Of a DNA stretch of 64,000 nucleotides, positions 55,311 through 64,000 are shown one piece after another. Below the pieces are notes generated by a model, which was not told where the DNA came from, searched no databases, and saw only the letters and a list, made by a program, of their open reading frames with translations. Positions within the stretch are counted from its first letter, which is position 1. Each line of letters begins with the position of its first letter. A program made the position numbers and the translations under genes. Origin of the DNA: Ryuthela nishihirai. Taxonomy: Eukaryota; Arthropoda; Arachnida; Araneae; Heptathelidae. The stretch spans positions 5,500,704-5,564,703 of the forward strand of contig JAWZYU010000034.1 of NCBI GenBank assembly GCA_038380435.1, written 5' to 3'.

Positions 55311-56132
55311 GAAAAAGAAAACGTATTTTTCACACAGGGCACAAACCAGAACTATGTAACATATGCAAAGGTTTTCTATAAACAGAGTTTGGGTTAAATG
55401 TAATTGCATTTAATGATCAAATTATCTTCAGAATATAAATTAATTATGCATCAGAATTTACTTTTTTTCAGCCCACCTGTTGTAGAATTTTATTGCATAA
55501 ATAAACATATTTTTAGTATTTTTGTTACAAAACTTTCTGTGCAGCTGTCTTGTATTCATAAAATGAACGCACTGGGGACTAATTTTATGGGCCAAAGTAT
55601 TAGATAAAATACCATGTAATTTGACCGCTCTTAGAAATACAATCCATTTCTTATTACTATTATTACTAAACATTTAAATGTGTGTTTTTCAAAATAATTT
55701 TGCTATTTTTTTAAAAATCTACTCTAAAATTTTTATACTTTTTTTTCTACATTTTTAATACTTTTTTTAATACAAAATTTAGTTTTTGCATTATACTTTC
55801 AGAATTCTTACAATTATATTAATAATTTTCAATAATAATTCTACTTAAGAAGATATAGATTTGATTTTCAATAATTTGGTTTTGTAAGAAAAGGCAATAT
55901 AAGCAAAATTATTTTTAGAAAATGAAAAGCAAAAGGTAAGAATATAAAAACTAGACAATTGTTGCATATTTTAATATAAAAAGTTTATGATAATTTCAGG
56001 TGTACATGATCAAATTAGTGATAAAACTTTTATATTAAAATATATTACAATAATAAGGCTTGATGGAGTAAGTAAACTACCTTTGAGCAGAGCAAATGTA
56101 GGGAGAGATTTTATTGGTTTCGCAACAATACC
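55311..56132. other. Unassigned AT-rich DNA
   Basis: Very AT-rich. The frames at 55404-55607, 55458-55673 and 55987-56181 lack motifs; the last runs into SINE sequence. Confidence 0.45.
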
Positions 56133-56427
56133 TTGGGTTGTTTTACATCTGAGCAGCACTTTTTTGCACACCATGGGCTAAATGGCCAGGTCACAAGGAC
56201 CCCGAAGGTTCAGAGAAGGTTGGGGGAGAGAACCTACTGGAACAGCTGTTGGGAGACAGATGGTCGCCTCCCGTTAAGGCCATCCGGTGTGTTCTTTAAT
56301 GTGCACAGGGTATGGCTCTCCCGTACACGGGGCCACGGCTTAACATCCCATTCGACGGACAATGGCCTTTCCAAGCCCATCAGTGTCCCCTACTGACCGT
56401 GGGCAGAGTGGGAAGTTTTGCCGAGAT
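56133..56427 (-). mobile_element. SINE-A, 5'-truncated
   Basis: Reverse orientation, from 'ttgggttgttttacatctga' to 'gggaagttttgccgagat'. The tRNA head is missing and no target duplication is identified. Confidence 0.92.
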
Positions 56428-56525
56428 GGCAAAAATGTCTATTTGCACATTATGAACAATGCATCTAAGGTCTTGTGGAAAAGGAGTAGACATAAATTGC
56501 AGCTAATGCACAATGTAACACAGAA

Positions 56526-56606
56526 TTGGGCTGTTTTGCCTGTGAGTAGCACTTCTGTGCTTGCAATGGGATGTATGGGCAATTCACAAGGGCTCCAGAC
56601 TCGGAG
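56526..56606 (-). mobile_element. SINE-A remnant, 3' part
   Basis: 'ttgggctgttttgcctgtga', 'agcacttctgtgc' and 'caatggg' follow the reverse SINE 3' end with many substitutions. Confidence 0.55.
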
Positions 56607-56739
56607 CTTGGTAGTGGAAGGGAGATTCTGAGACAACTATAAATGTCAGGCCTGAAAAACTAAATTGCCCTGTGACCAGGTTGAGCCAACAGATGATGAG
56701 AAAAATGTAAATAGCATATTATTAGGAATTATACCACAT

Positions 56740-57375
56740 AGAGTTATTCGTCTTTTAATTCTTAAATTTAAAAAGTTGCATTTTCCACACCTCTCTCAAA
56801 AAAACGGGTAGATTACTGATGTTAGTGATCTTTTGAAAAGCTACCACTAAAATATCTATTATATACATATTATTTGAAAAACAATAATAGCTCTGACGTT
56901 TACTATTTACTGATCTGCAAAGATATAAGTATTGAAACTACCTAAATATTTCAAAAATGCTAATTATAATATATCATTAGTACCAATCCAACTAAAGTTT
57001 TCTAATTATCACCTTCATTGTTTCCAATGGGCACTTCATGACGTTCACATTCCACCACCAAAATTTTAAATTTTTATCATTAATACATCACTGCAATATT
57101 CTTTTGCAATTTTCAACTTTTTCACCATTAGAGGGCACAATCATAGTGTTTGAAAGATTCCAAAAGTGCAAATGATAATATTTTATCAATTCCTATCTAA
57201 CCCAAAAAACAATTTTTCACTTATCTCTAAATACAAACAATTATCTACCAAAACAAAATAATTGTTTTCTCAACCCTCTGGGTCTAAACCACTAATTTAT
57301 TGTTGTCAGTGGAAATTTTGTGACCTTTACATTCCACCACCAAAATTCTAGCATAAATACATCGTGTGCAATATT
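56740..57375 (+). repeat. Dispersed repeat R1, left half, split by a LINE
   Basis: 'aaagttgcattttccac', 'ccaccaccaaaattttaaat', 'caccattagagggcacaatc' and 'atcaattcctatctaaccc' match the R1 blocks at 10.6-11.8 kb. Continuation is at 59893-60350 after the LINE. Confidence 0.72.
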
Positions 57376-59830
57376 GGACTGACTCTGACCTTTGGGGAGG
57401 AGTAATAGGCCCTTTTGGTATTGGTAGCTGCAATGGCAATGGGCAACTTCTCCTACAGGTAAGTAAACTCAATGGATTCAGAATAACTAACACTTATTAC
57501 AAAGAATGCGACATACATAAGTACACATGGGTTTCACCTGATGGGTTGCATAAGAATATGATTGATTACATATTAATTAACAGCAAATGGGCTAGTTCTG
57601 TTAGGAATACCAGGTTATATAGGGGAGCTGAAACTGGATCTGACCATTACCTTGTTAAAAGTGTCTTGCAACTTAAACTTAAAAAGTGCTGTGCTAGGGT
57701 TAAAAATTTTACTTTTAATACTGAAGCTCTGAAAGACCCAGTTATAGCCAAAGCTTACCATGATAGGTTACTTAGTCATTATGATAGTCATGGTATGCTT
57801 ACTACTGAAGTTGAGGAAGAATGGGACCATTTTAAAGAGGCTTTTCTTGAAACTAACAATACTCTTTTAGGAAAAAAAGGAGCAGAGGAAGCAGAATTAT
57901 TTAAGCGATAAGGCACTTGAGCTTGTTTCAGAAAGAAAGAACTGCAGGAATGTCCTTAATCAATACCCTACTAGTCCTAATAGAAAGCATTATAAAGAGC
58001 TTAATGAACTGTGATCAGTTAGCTGCTGATATGAATCTCTGGTTTGATGACATGGCTGACTAATCCGAGGAAGAAGTTAGACAGCACAATAGCAGAGAGC
58101 TGTACCAGATAGTTAATGTTTTATGCGGTAGAAAACAAACAGATATACAAGGATTGAAGGATAAACAAAGTAAGGTGACTGAAGTAAAAAGTAAAGTAAG
58201 TAAGTAAGTAAGGTGAAAGTAAGGTGAAGGTGAGGATTCTGTCATGGCTAGGTGGGCTCAGCATTTCAGTGATGTTCTAAACAATGTGGTTAGTTCTACT
58301 CCCATTGTTTGCAATGATGATAGATGCATCACCAACATTAATGTTGGCCCTATAACACAATCTGAAGTTATTTTGGCTGTTTCTAAACTTAAACTTCATA
58401 AATCCCCAGGGGTGAAATTACTATGGAAATGCTTAGAGCTGGGAATGTTTCGGTTACCACTTGGATGACTGAAATTCTGAATATCTTTTATGATAAAGGC
58501 ATGGTTCCTAAGGATTTTACAAGAGTTATTGTTATACCTATTTTCAAAAAAGGTGTTCGCAGTTCTTGTGATAACTATAGGGGTATCAGCCTATTCTTTG
58601 TTCCAGGTAAAGTTCTTTCCATGATTGTGATTAATAGAATTAAGAATCTGGTTGACAGTCAATTGCGTGATGAGCAATGTGGATTCAGAAGTGGTAGGGG
58701 ATGTGTGGATCAGATATTTTCACTTAGGCAAATTCTTGAGAAATGTTCAGTTTCAGAAACCTTTGGTTGTTAGCTTTGCTGATTTCAAAAAGGCTTTCGA
58801 CTCTGTTGATCGTCACAATTTGTGGTTGATTGTGAAATCATATGGTATACCAGAGAAGTTAGTTAACATAATGAAAGTCTCTATAATAACACTGAGTCAT
58901 GTGTGAGAGTTGGTAAGGCTTGTAGCAATTGGTTTAGCATTACTTCTGGTGTTCGACAAGGGTGCATTTTGTCTCCTTTTCTCTTTAGTTTGGTTATTGA
59001 TTACGTTATGCAAAATTCATTGCAAGGGAAAGATTTTGGCCTTAAATGGTCTGGAGATAATAAAATTTCTGATATAGATTAGGCTGATGATTTAGCCCTT
59101 TTGGCAAATGATGTTGATGAGATGAGCTCTTTCATTCAAGCTGTTGGTGAAACTGGTAGTAGAGTAGGTTTGATTATAAACACAGAGAAAAATTAAAGTG
59201 ATGAAAATTGGTCAGGCAGGTTGTGATTCAGTTAATCTGAATGGTTGCAGTCTTGAGCAGGTGTCACAGTTTAATTACCTTGGGAGATATGTAACAGATA
59301 CTGGTGATATGCGGCATGAGATTAACAGACGAATAGGGATTGCTGCCGGACTTTTAAGAATCTATGGGGATTGTGGAGAAATAGGCGTATAGACCTAAAG
59401 ACTAAAATTAGACTGTATAATAGTTTGGTTCTTTCTAGGGTTAGTTATGGTAGTGAAACTTGGACGCTGTGTAAACAAGTTAACAGGAAACTAGATGTTT
59501 TGATTCTAGAAGCTTACGTAGTATCTTAGGTATTAGGTGGTTTAACTTTGTAACTAATGATGAGGTTAGGCAAAGGAGTCTGCAACCTCCTTTAAGCAGC
59601 ATATTGTGCAGAGAGAGACTCCGCTGGTTTGGCCATGTTGCCCATATGGATAATTATAGATTGGCGAATAGGTTATTAACAGTGTGCCTAGAGGTCTCAG
59701 AAAGACCTAGGATGCGGGGAGACCTAGGATGCGGTGGGCAGACAATGTGAAACAGGACCTTGTTAGAACTGGTGTGCAATGGCCAGATGCAGTAGATGTA
59801 GCTAGGACAGACTTGCTTGGAGAACTAAAT
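57376..59830 (+). pseudogene. LINE endonuclease-reverse transcriptase, broken
   Basis: 57376-57911 is open: 'LWGGVIGPFGIGSCNGN', 'KYTWVSPDGLHKNMIDYILI' and 'GSDHYLVKSVLQLKLKKCCA', the C-terminal endonuclease blocks. RT blocks follow in several frames: 'IPIFKKGVRSSCDNYRGISL' (58535), 'QLRDEQCGFRSGRGCVDQIF' (58665), 'SFADFKKAFDSVDRHNLWLI' (58770), 'SGVRQGCILSPFLFSLVIDY' (58945). The YADD box near 59080 has a stop (TAG) in place of Tyr. The C-terminus shows 'GRYVTDTGDMRHEINRRIGI' and 'RERLRWFGHVAHMDNY'. It is dead through the stop and frameshifts. Confidence 0.93.
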
Positions 59831-59883
59831 TGCATGGTCTGGTTGGACCTCTGTAGCCCATGGCTACTTGAGGATGATGATAA
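57376..59883 (+). mobile_element. RTE-like LINE, 5'-truncated, 9-bp target duplication
   Basis: TGCAATATT flanks it at 57367-57375 and 59884-59892. It ends in a GATGATGATA tail. It starts inside the endonuclease gene and runs to the 3' end, about 2.5 kb. A GTAA microsatellite has expanded at 58190-58215. It inserted into R1. Confidence 0.93.
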
Positions 59884-59892
59884 TGCAATATT

Positions 59893-60350
59893 CCTTTGAA
59901 ATTTTGGAATTTTATCAACTTTTTATACTGCTAGAAGGCATAATTATAGCTTTAGAGAGATTTGGAAAGTGCATATCATGACATTTCATCAATATCTATA
60001 CAACACAAAAAGAATTTTTATTTATTTCTGTAAAGAAAAAAGTTCAATGGCCACAGACAGACGACAAAGCAAAACTATGATCACATTTTCTTTGAAAATG
60101 AGATAAAAAATAATGGACAAAAAATGTTTATATGCATATCAATAGAAAGGTTATTTGTTTATGAATAAGAGGAAAAAAAAATTAAATGAAGAAAATTACT
60201 CTTTTTCGATTTTTTTTTACTTTGAGAAAAGCCACATTTTCTGAAGTATTTTCACTACCTATATATATATGTGTGTGTATGTAATATATCATATTTCTAT
60301 AATTACTTAGATCTTTAATTTTTTACAAAATTATTTGGTTATTTATGCAA
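59893..60350 (+). repeat. Dispersed repeat R1, right half
   Basis: Continues exactly where 57375 stops: 'gcaatatt' then 'attttggaattttatcaac', 'catcaatatctatacaacac', 'caatagaaaggttattt'. Matches 11640-11880 and 18755-18900. Confidence 0.7.
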
Positions 60351-60783
60351 ATAAAGTAATTTTTGATTTTGTCCCGATTGATTTTGTCCCGAACTCTAAG
60401 ACTAAGGTAGCAGTGTTAAAAATTTTTCTTTTGCTTTAAAACAGGGATTATTTTAAAAAAAATATTTCAAAGCAAATATAGTTTAACCTCTGAAATTTGA
60501 GATGAAACCCTTTCAGATAAATTTGCTTTATTAAACTACTACCGAAAAGTTGAATTTGACTTAAATATTACAGATTCTGAATGCTAGTTATGAAATTACT
60601 TCAATTTACTTAAAAATATACTAAAAAGTCCTATCACTTAAAAATGAAATGTTTTGTTATAATGTCCTACTAATCAGATGTCTCGTAAAGTAGCTACCAT
60701 TTTAAATTCCATATGCTTAATGGCTAAGCTTCAAAAAATTATTCTTTATTGCAGTATATATTTGACAATATAAATAATTCTAG
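60351..60783. other. Unassigned AT-rich DNA
   Basis: A short direct repeat 'gattttgtcccga' occurs at 60365-60392. Otherwise nothing recognised. Confidence 0.4.
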
Positions 60784-60785
60784 TA

Positions 60786-61414
60786 CAGTATTGTGCGAAT
60801 TAGTTGGGACAAGCGAAGCCTGGAGAACCTCTTCGATCCAATGACATCCAGCAATCCCCCAAACACCCACCCAAGGTCATGTTTTGGGGATGTTTCATAA
60901 CTTTCGGGCCACAGACGCTCCACCCCATTGAAGGAATGATGGACAGTAAAAAGTACATAGGCGTTCTGGAGGCGGAAATGGTCCCAACACTGCAGAAGCT
61001 GTTTCCTCACGGCGATGGGGTATTTCAACAGGATCTAGCTTCATGCCACAATTCTAAGCTTGCTAAGAGCTTCTTTACCCAGCAACATTTGAAGGTATCG
61101 GAGTGGCCAGGAAAGTCACCCGATTTCAACCCCATTGAAAATTTGTGGGCCATTATTAAAGCGCGCATATCTAAGATGGATTGCACGACGAAAACCAAAA
61201 TGATAGAAAGTGTCATGGAAGTGTAGTACCACGACCCTGAAGTCAAGGAGATGTGTGGACCGCTAGTGGCATCAATGGTTGAGAGGGTGAAAGAAGTAAT
61301 TAAAGCTAAGGGGGGTCACATTCACTATTAACTACACTATTAAACAAATAAATATTTTTGTTGTGTCTTTGTTACTGCATTTTCCTATTGTCCCAACTAA
61401 TTTGCACAGTACTA
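60786..61414 (+). mobile_element. Tc1-like deletion derivative with both TIRs
   Basis: TA (60784-60785) then CAGTATTGTGCGAATTAGTT then GGGACAA. The right end, reverse-complemented, is TAGTACTGTGCAAATTAGTT then GGGACAA, followed by TA (61415-61416). Only the 3' two thirds of the transposase remain. It is richer in GC than its surroundings, so it looks younger than most copies here. Confidence 0.92.
60804..61322 (+). pseudogene. Tc1-like transposase, C-terminal two thirds
   Basis: The frame is open for 140 codons: 'PPKVMFWGCFITFGPQTLHP', 'LFPHGDGVFQQDLASCHNSK' (second catalytic Asp) and 'SPDFNPIENLWAIIKARISK' (third acidic site). After one stop at 61225 the frame would continue 'YHDPEVKEMCGPLVASMVER', the usual C-terminal tail. 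The N-terminal HTH and first Asp are deleted. Confidence 0.9.
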
Positions 61415-61454
61415 TAGTTAAAATTGATATTCCCATTCAGAATCTGAGAAAAGT

Positions 61455-61487
61455 CACAACTAAAATAAGTTGCGACTTTTCTCAGTC
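61455..61487. repeat. Small hairpin
   Basis: CTGAGAAAAGTCACAACT and its near reverse complement AAGTTGCGACTTTTCTCAG are separated by a few bases. Confidence 0.8.
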
Positions 61488-62211
61488 AAATGAGTTGATG
61501 AATTCATAGTCAGTGAAATATTTTACAAAAAGCTCAGGATTTTCAGGTTCAACTGGAAAATATCCATTGGTTTTATAATTCAAAAACTATATTTCATCAA
61601 AAAAACACTTCAGTACTTTCTGAATGCAGTATAAATATCCAATCTGTATAGCCTAACATATGCGCAATAAGTTTGAAACCAAAACCAGATGCTTGCTGAT
61701 TGATATCACATGCTCCTATGACGTTGTTGATTACATTATCAAAGAAATATCATTTTCTCTTCGTATTCCTTTTGTAAAAGATATCCGATAACAGATAAAA
61801 ATAATTTTGAGACACTGATATAGGTTATAAATGCAAAATATATTAAAATGAAACAAAAATGTACATATCTGTATTTTTTTGCAAATCACTGAAATCCTCC
61901 ATTAAAAAAAATGTTCCCTTGGCTAAGTAATAAATGTATCACTGGAAATTTTTTTTTCAGCTGATTATTTCAAGTTCCCTTTGCCTCTGATTTTGTTTTA
62001 TTGATAACACATATGGTCAGATCTTTAGTAACAAATCAATTAACTTGCTGGAGCTTTCTGTCAGCTAGTGGGGGAATAGTAGGAGCGGAAACTCAGTCTC
62101 CTGCACTGCGCTAATGGCAGTTTGAACAAACTATTTTTTCTGATACATCAAGTTGAGGAATAAATTGAAAAAACTGTAATTATTTAGGAGCTCTGAAATG
62201 TCTCTTTTAAA
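61488..62211. other. Unassigned AT-rich DNA
   Basis: Nothing recognised. Confidence 0.4.
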
Positions 62212-62213
62212 TA

Positions 62214-62755
62214 CACCGGTTTCCATAAATTAAGGAAAATCCTTATGTTAAGTCAATGGGAAGCTAATGTAAAGCTCTATAACTTCTAAAATAACTTTTT
62301 TTTGTTTTGAAAAATGTGATTGCAGATAAAGATCTCAATCAAATAAATCAATATCTCGATTTTCAACAATATTCATTTAGCATTTAATGAGTTATGCATG
62401 TTTTAAGCAACTTATACAATACTGAAGAATAATTTAAGAATTTTTTACACAAAGTTCTAAAATACAAATTTATTTTATTAAACACTTTGGTACAATACTT
62501 ATTACTAAGTTTCAATTAACTTCTGAAGTTAATTTTTGTGGCTGGAATTATTATTGTTAAATATTCAAACTTCCACAACCCATTAAATACTGAACAAATC
62601 TTGCTGAAAATCGAGATACTGATTTATTTGAATGAGATCTTTATCTGCAATCACATTTTCCAAAACAAAAAATCTTATTTTAGAAGTTATAGAGCTTTGA
62701 TGTTAGCTTCGATTGACTTAACATAGGGATTTTTCTTAATTTATGGAAATCAGTT
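62214..62755. repeat. Foldback element with TA flanks
   Basis: TA then CACCGGTTTCCATAAATTAA and, reverse-complemented from the right, AACTGATTTCCATAAATTAA, with TA outside. Arms of about 240 bp continue through 'atgttaagtcaat', 'aaagctctataacttctaaa' and 'atctcgattttc'/'gaaaatcgagat'. The loop is about 60 bp. A half copy lies at 1-215. There is no protein. Confidence 0.88.
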
Positions 62756-62855
62756 TATATATATATAAATGAAAAAGTTAGTTCAAACTTAATTATTTTT
62801 AAAACTTAATTTTTTGATAGTACTAAAGACAGAGTTTACAGTTCATGGCCTTATA

Positions 62856-62935
62856 CACACTTATCAGAATAATATGACCCCCCCCCCCCCATTCTCATTA
62901 TTAGGTAGGTGGTCATATTATTCTGATATGACTGT
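62856..62935. mobile_element. Tiny Tc1-type MITE with poly-C loop
   Basis: 'cacttatcagaataatatga' and the inverse 'tcatattattctgatatga' form the arms. The loop holds a run of C (13 or so) and 'attctcattattaggtaggt'. Confidence 0.75.
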
Positions 62936-62942
62936 ATATATA

Positions 62943-63410
62943 CACTGAAGAGCTAAAACATTATGACCATCTGCCTAATATGATGGTCCTCCATGTACCA
63001 CCAAAACAGCTCTTACCTGGAGAGGTAATGATGCTACAAGATTTCTAAAGGTGTCTTGTGGTATCTGGTACCAACACATTACCAGCAGATTCTTTAACTC
63101 TTGTAAGTTATGTGATTGAGCCACTGCAGATCATATATGCTGTTCCAACAAAACCACAGATGCTCAATTGGATTGATGTCTGGGGAATTTGAAGGCCAGG
63201 GCAATACCTGGACGTCTTCCTCATGTTCCATTAACCATTCTCAAACAATCTGGGCATTGTGGCATGACACATTATCCTGCTGAAAGAAGGCACTACTAGA
63301 GGGATATACTGTTTTCAAGAAAGATGTACCTGGTCTGCAATGATGTCTAGGTAAGTGGTAGACATACTAGTTTCCTGCACATGAATATCGATATGGTTCT
63401 GCACATTTTA
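62943..63410 (-). mobile_element. Tc1-like transposon 3' end fragment
   Basis: After TA, CACTGAAGAGCTAAAACATT then ATGACC is a Tc1 TIR. On the minus strand the adjoining coding remains read 'NIVADQVHLS', 'WLMEHEEDVQVLPWPSNSPD' and 'INPIEHLW', the end of the catalytic domain. The 5' half is missing. The family is related to, but distinct from, the element at 861-2053. Confidence 0.85.
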
Positions 63411-63559
63411 AATATGGTCCTTAGGGTCGTTATGTACACAAAATCTTAAAAATATTAAAAATAAATAGAATCAAACCTATTTTTAAAATTACAGTAACAG
63501 TGTATGTTCCATAATCGTTTACTTGTAAATTTATTTTTTAGATTATCCAATGTGTCTCC
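63411..63559. other. Unassigned AT-rich DNA
   Basis: Ends in 'aatttattttttag', which could act as a splice acceptor on the plus strand. Confidence 0.4.
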
Positions 63560-63900
63560 ATGTTTCACTTCTTTCCAAAGATCACAAGCATTTTTACAAG
63601 ACAGCCACTCTATGCTTAAGTTCTAGCAGGCTTGCATTCCATTCCTTCCCCCCAACTTCCCACCTACCCTTGACATGCAGTCTCCACAGTCAAGGTCGGA
63701 TGATGGTTATATCACCCCAACTTGTGCCATTCTCCACGTGACTGCTCGATCAAAGGAAGCCTGCGCAATCTCTGATATGCCACAACTTGTGGAGCGCTAG
63801 CAGTGTCCGTCCCTCATCTCAGTTTGGTGTAGTTTGATGTTCGTGGCTGCACCAATCCACAACGAGGCGGATTTTGTGAATGCTTTCGCTGCCACCCCCC
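63560..63900. promoter_or_regulatory. CpG-rich block, possible exon or promoter
   Basis: Between 63735 and 63895 about nine CpGs occur in some 160 bp ('cacgtg', 'gctcgatc', 'ctgcgcaatc', 'gagcgctagc', 'tccgtcc', 'ttcgtgg', 'aacgaggcgg', 'ttcgctg'), unlike the CpG-poor rest. No repeat family is recognised. The plus frame 63550-63741 follows an acceptor-like tract but matches nothing I know. It may be a first exon of a neighbouring gene or of MTA; this is inference from composition. Confidence 0.3.
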
Positions 63901-64000
63901 TTTTACACTTTACTATACTTCGTATCCTTCCACAATTAAAATTAATTATATCAATAATAATAATAAATATTTCTTAAAACTTAAAAGTATTCTCGTGATT
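63901..64000. other. AT-rich window end
   Basis: Simple AT-rich sequence with 'aataataataataa'. Confidence 0.5.

Noticed and set aside
63550..63741. 63-codon plus-strand frame after a pyrimidine tract and AG
   Set aside because: Not called as a gene: no recognisable motif and no donor; kept only as part of the CpG-rich block.
1..64000. CRISPR array, operon, riboswitch or bacterial insertion sequence
   Set aside because: No regularly spaced repeats, no polycistronic gene layout and no prokaryotic signals; composition and splice sites are those of an animal genome.
22931..64000. Upstream MTA exons (GATA zinc finger, SANT, ELM2, BAH)
   Set aside because: No segment resembling CxxC...WTYWKK or the SANT helices was seen on the minus strand; a diverged or very short exon could have been missed.

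Overview
This is animal nuclear DNA: AT-rich, CpG-poor and intron-like, with no bacterial gene organisation. The only convincing host gene is three phase-compatible exons on the minus strand (22739-22930, 17010-17141, 16513-16729). They encode part of the C-terminal half of an MTA (metastasis-associated) protein, a subunit of the NuRD chromatin remodelling/deacetylase complex. The upstream BAH/ELM2/SANT/GATA-finger exons and the final exon were not found, so the gene probably runs past both ends of the window and most of the rest is intron or flanking DNA. The transposon repertoire suggests an arthropod, perhaps a chelicerate: Tc1/mariner, Tigger/pogo, hAT-like and TTAA-flanked elements, an RTE-like LINE, tRNA-derived SINEs, and an arthropod-typical repetitive protein family. 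The taxon is inference only.

Layout. 1-3.3 kb: half of a foldback repeat, a decayed Tc1 element and a mariner deletion derivative. 3.5-7.9 kb: a Tigger-like MITE and a Tigger transposon with broken transposase, a TTAA-flanked insertion and a 231-bp tandem duplication. 8-16 kb: SINE pieces, an AT-rich dispersed repeat (called R1 here), a mariner element split by a SINE, a hairpin element and a second Tc1 family. 16.5-23 kb: the MTA exons, with an unclassified TIR element in the 5.6-kb intron. 23-27 kb: a Tc1-type MITE and LINE fragments. 28-31.5 kb: inverted-repeat elements containing tRNA-like halves, and R1. 32-36 kb: a Tc1 copy with a duplicated 3' end directly abutting a second unclassified element. 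38-41 kb: a SINE and a minus-strand LINE with an open endonuclease frame. 41.6-45 kb: a 46-bp palindrome and a 2-kb foldback with a SINE in one arm. 46-50 kb: a second Tigger with nested insertions, two hairpin elements (one carrying a tRNA-like cassette) and a mariner fragment. 50-56 kb: repeats, a 630-bp palindrome and the best full-length SINE. 56-60 kb: an R1 copy split by a 2.5-kb LINE. 60.8-63.4 kb: a Tc1 deletion derivative, a foldback and a Tc1 end. The last 350 bp are unusually CpG-rich and may be an exon or promoter.

Almost everything besides the MTA exons is a dead or non-autonomous mobile element. The most unusual content is a set of hairpin elements, several with tRNA-like sequence inside long inverted repeats, whose two arms match each other better than they match other copies. 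Nested insertions with target-site duplications (SINE in mariner, SINE and hAT in Tigger, LINE in R1, hairpin in mariner) allow relative dating. Four local tandem duplications of 78-236 bp recur in the window.
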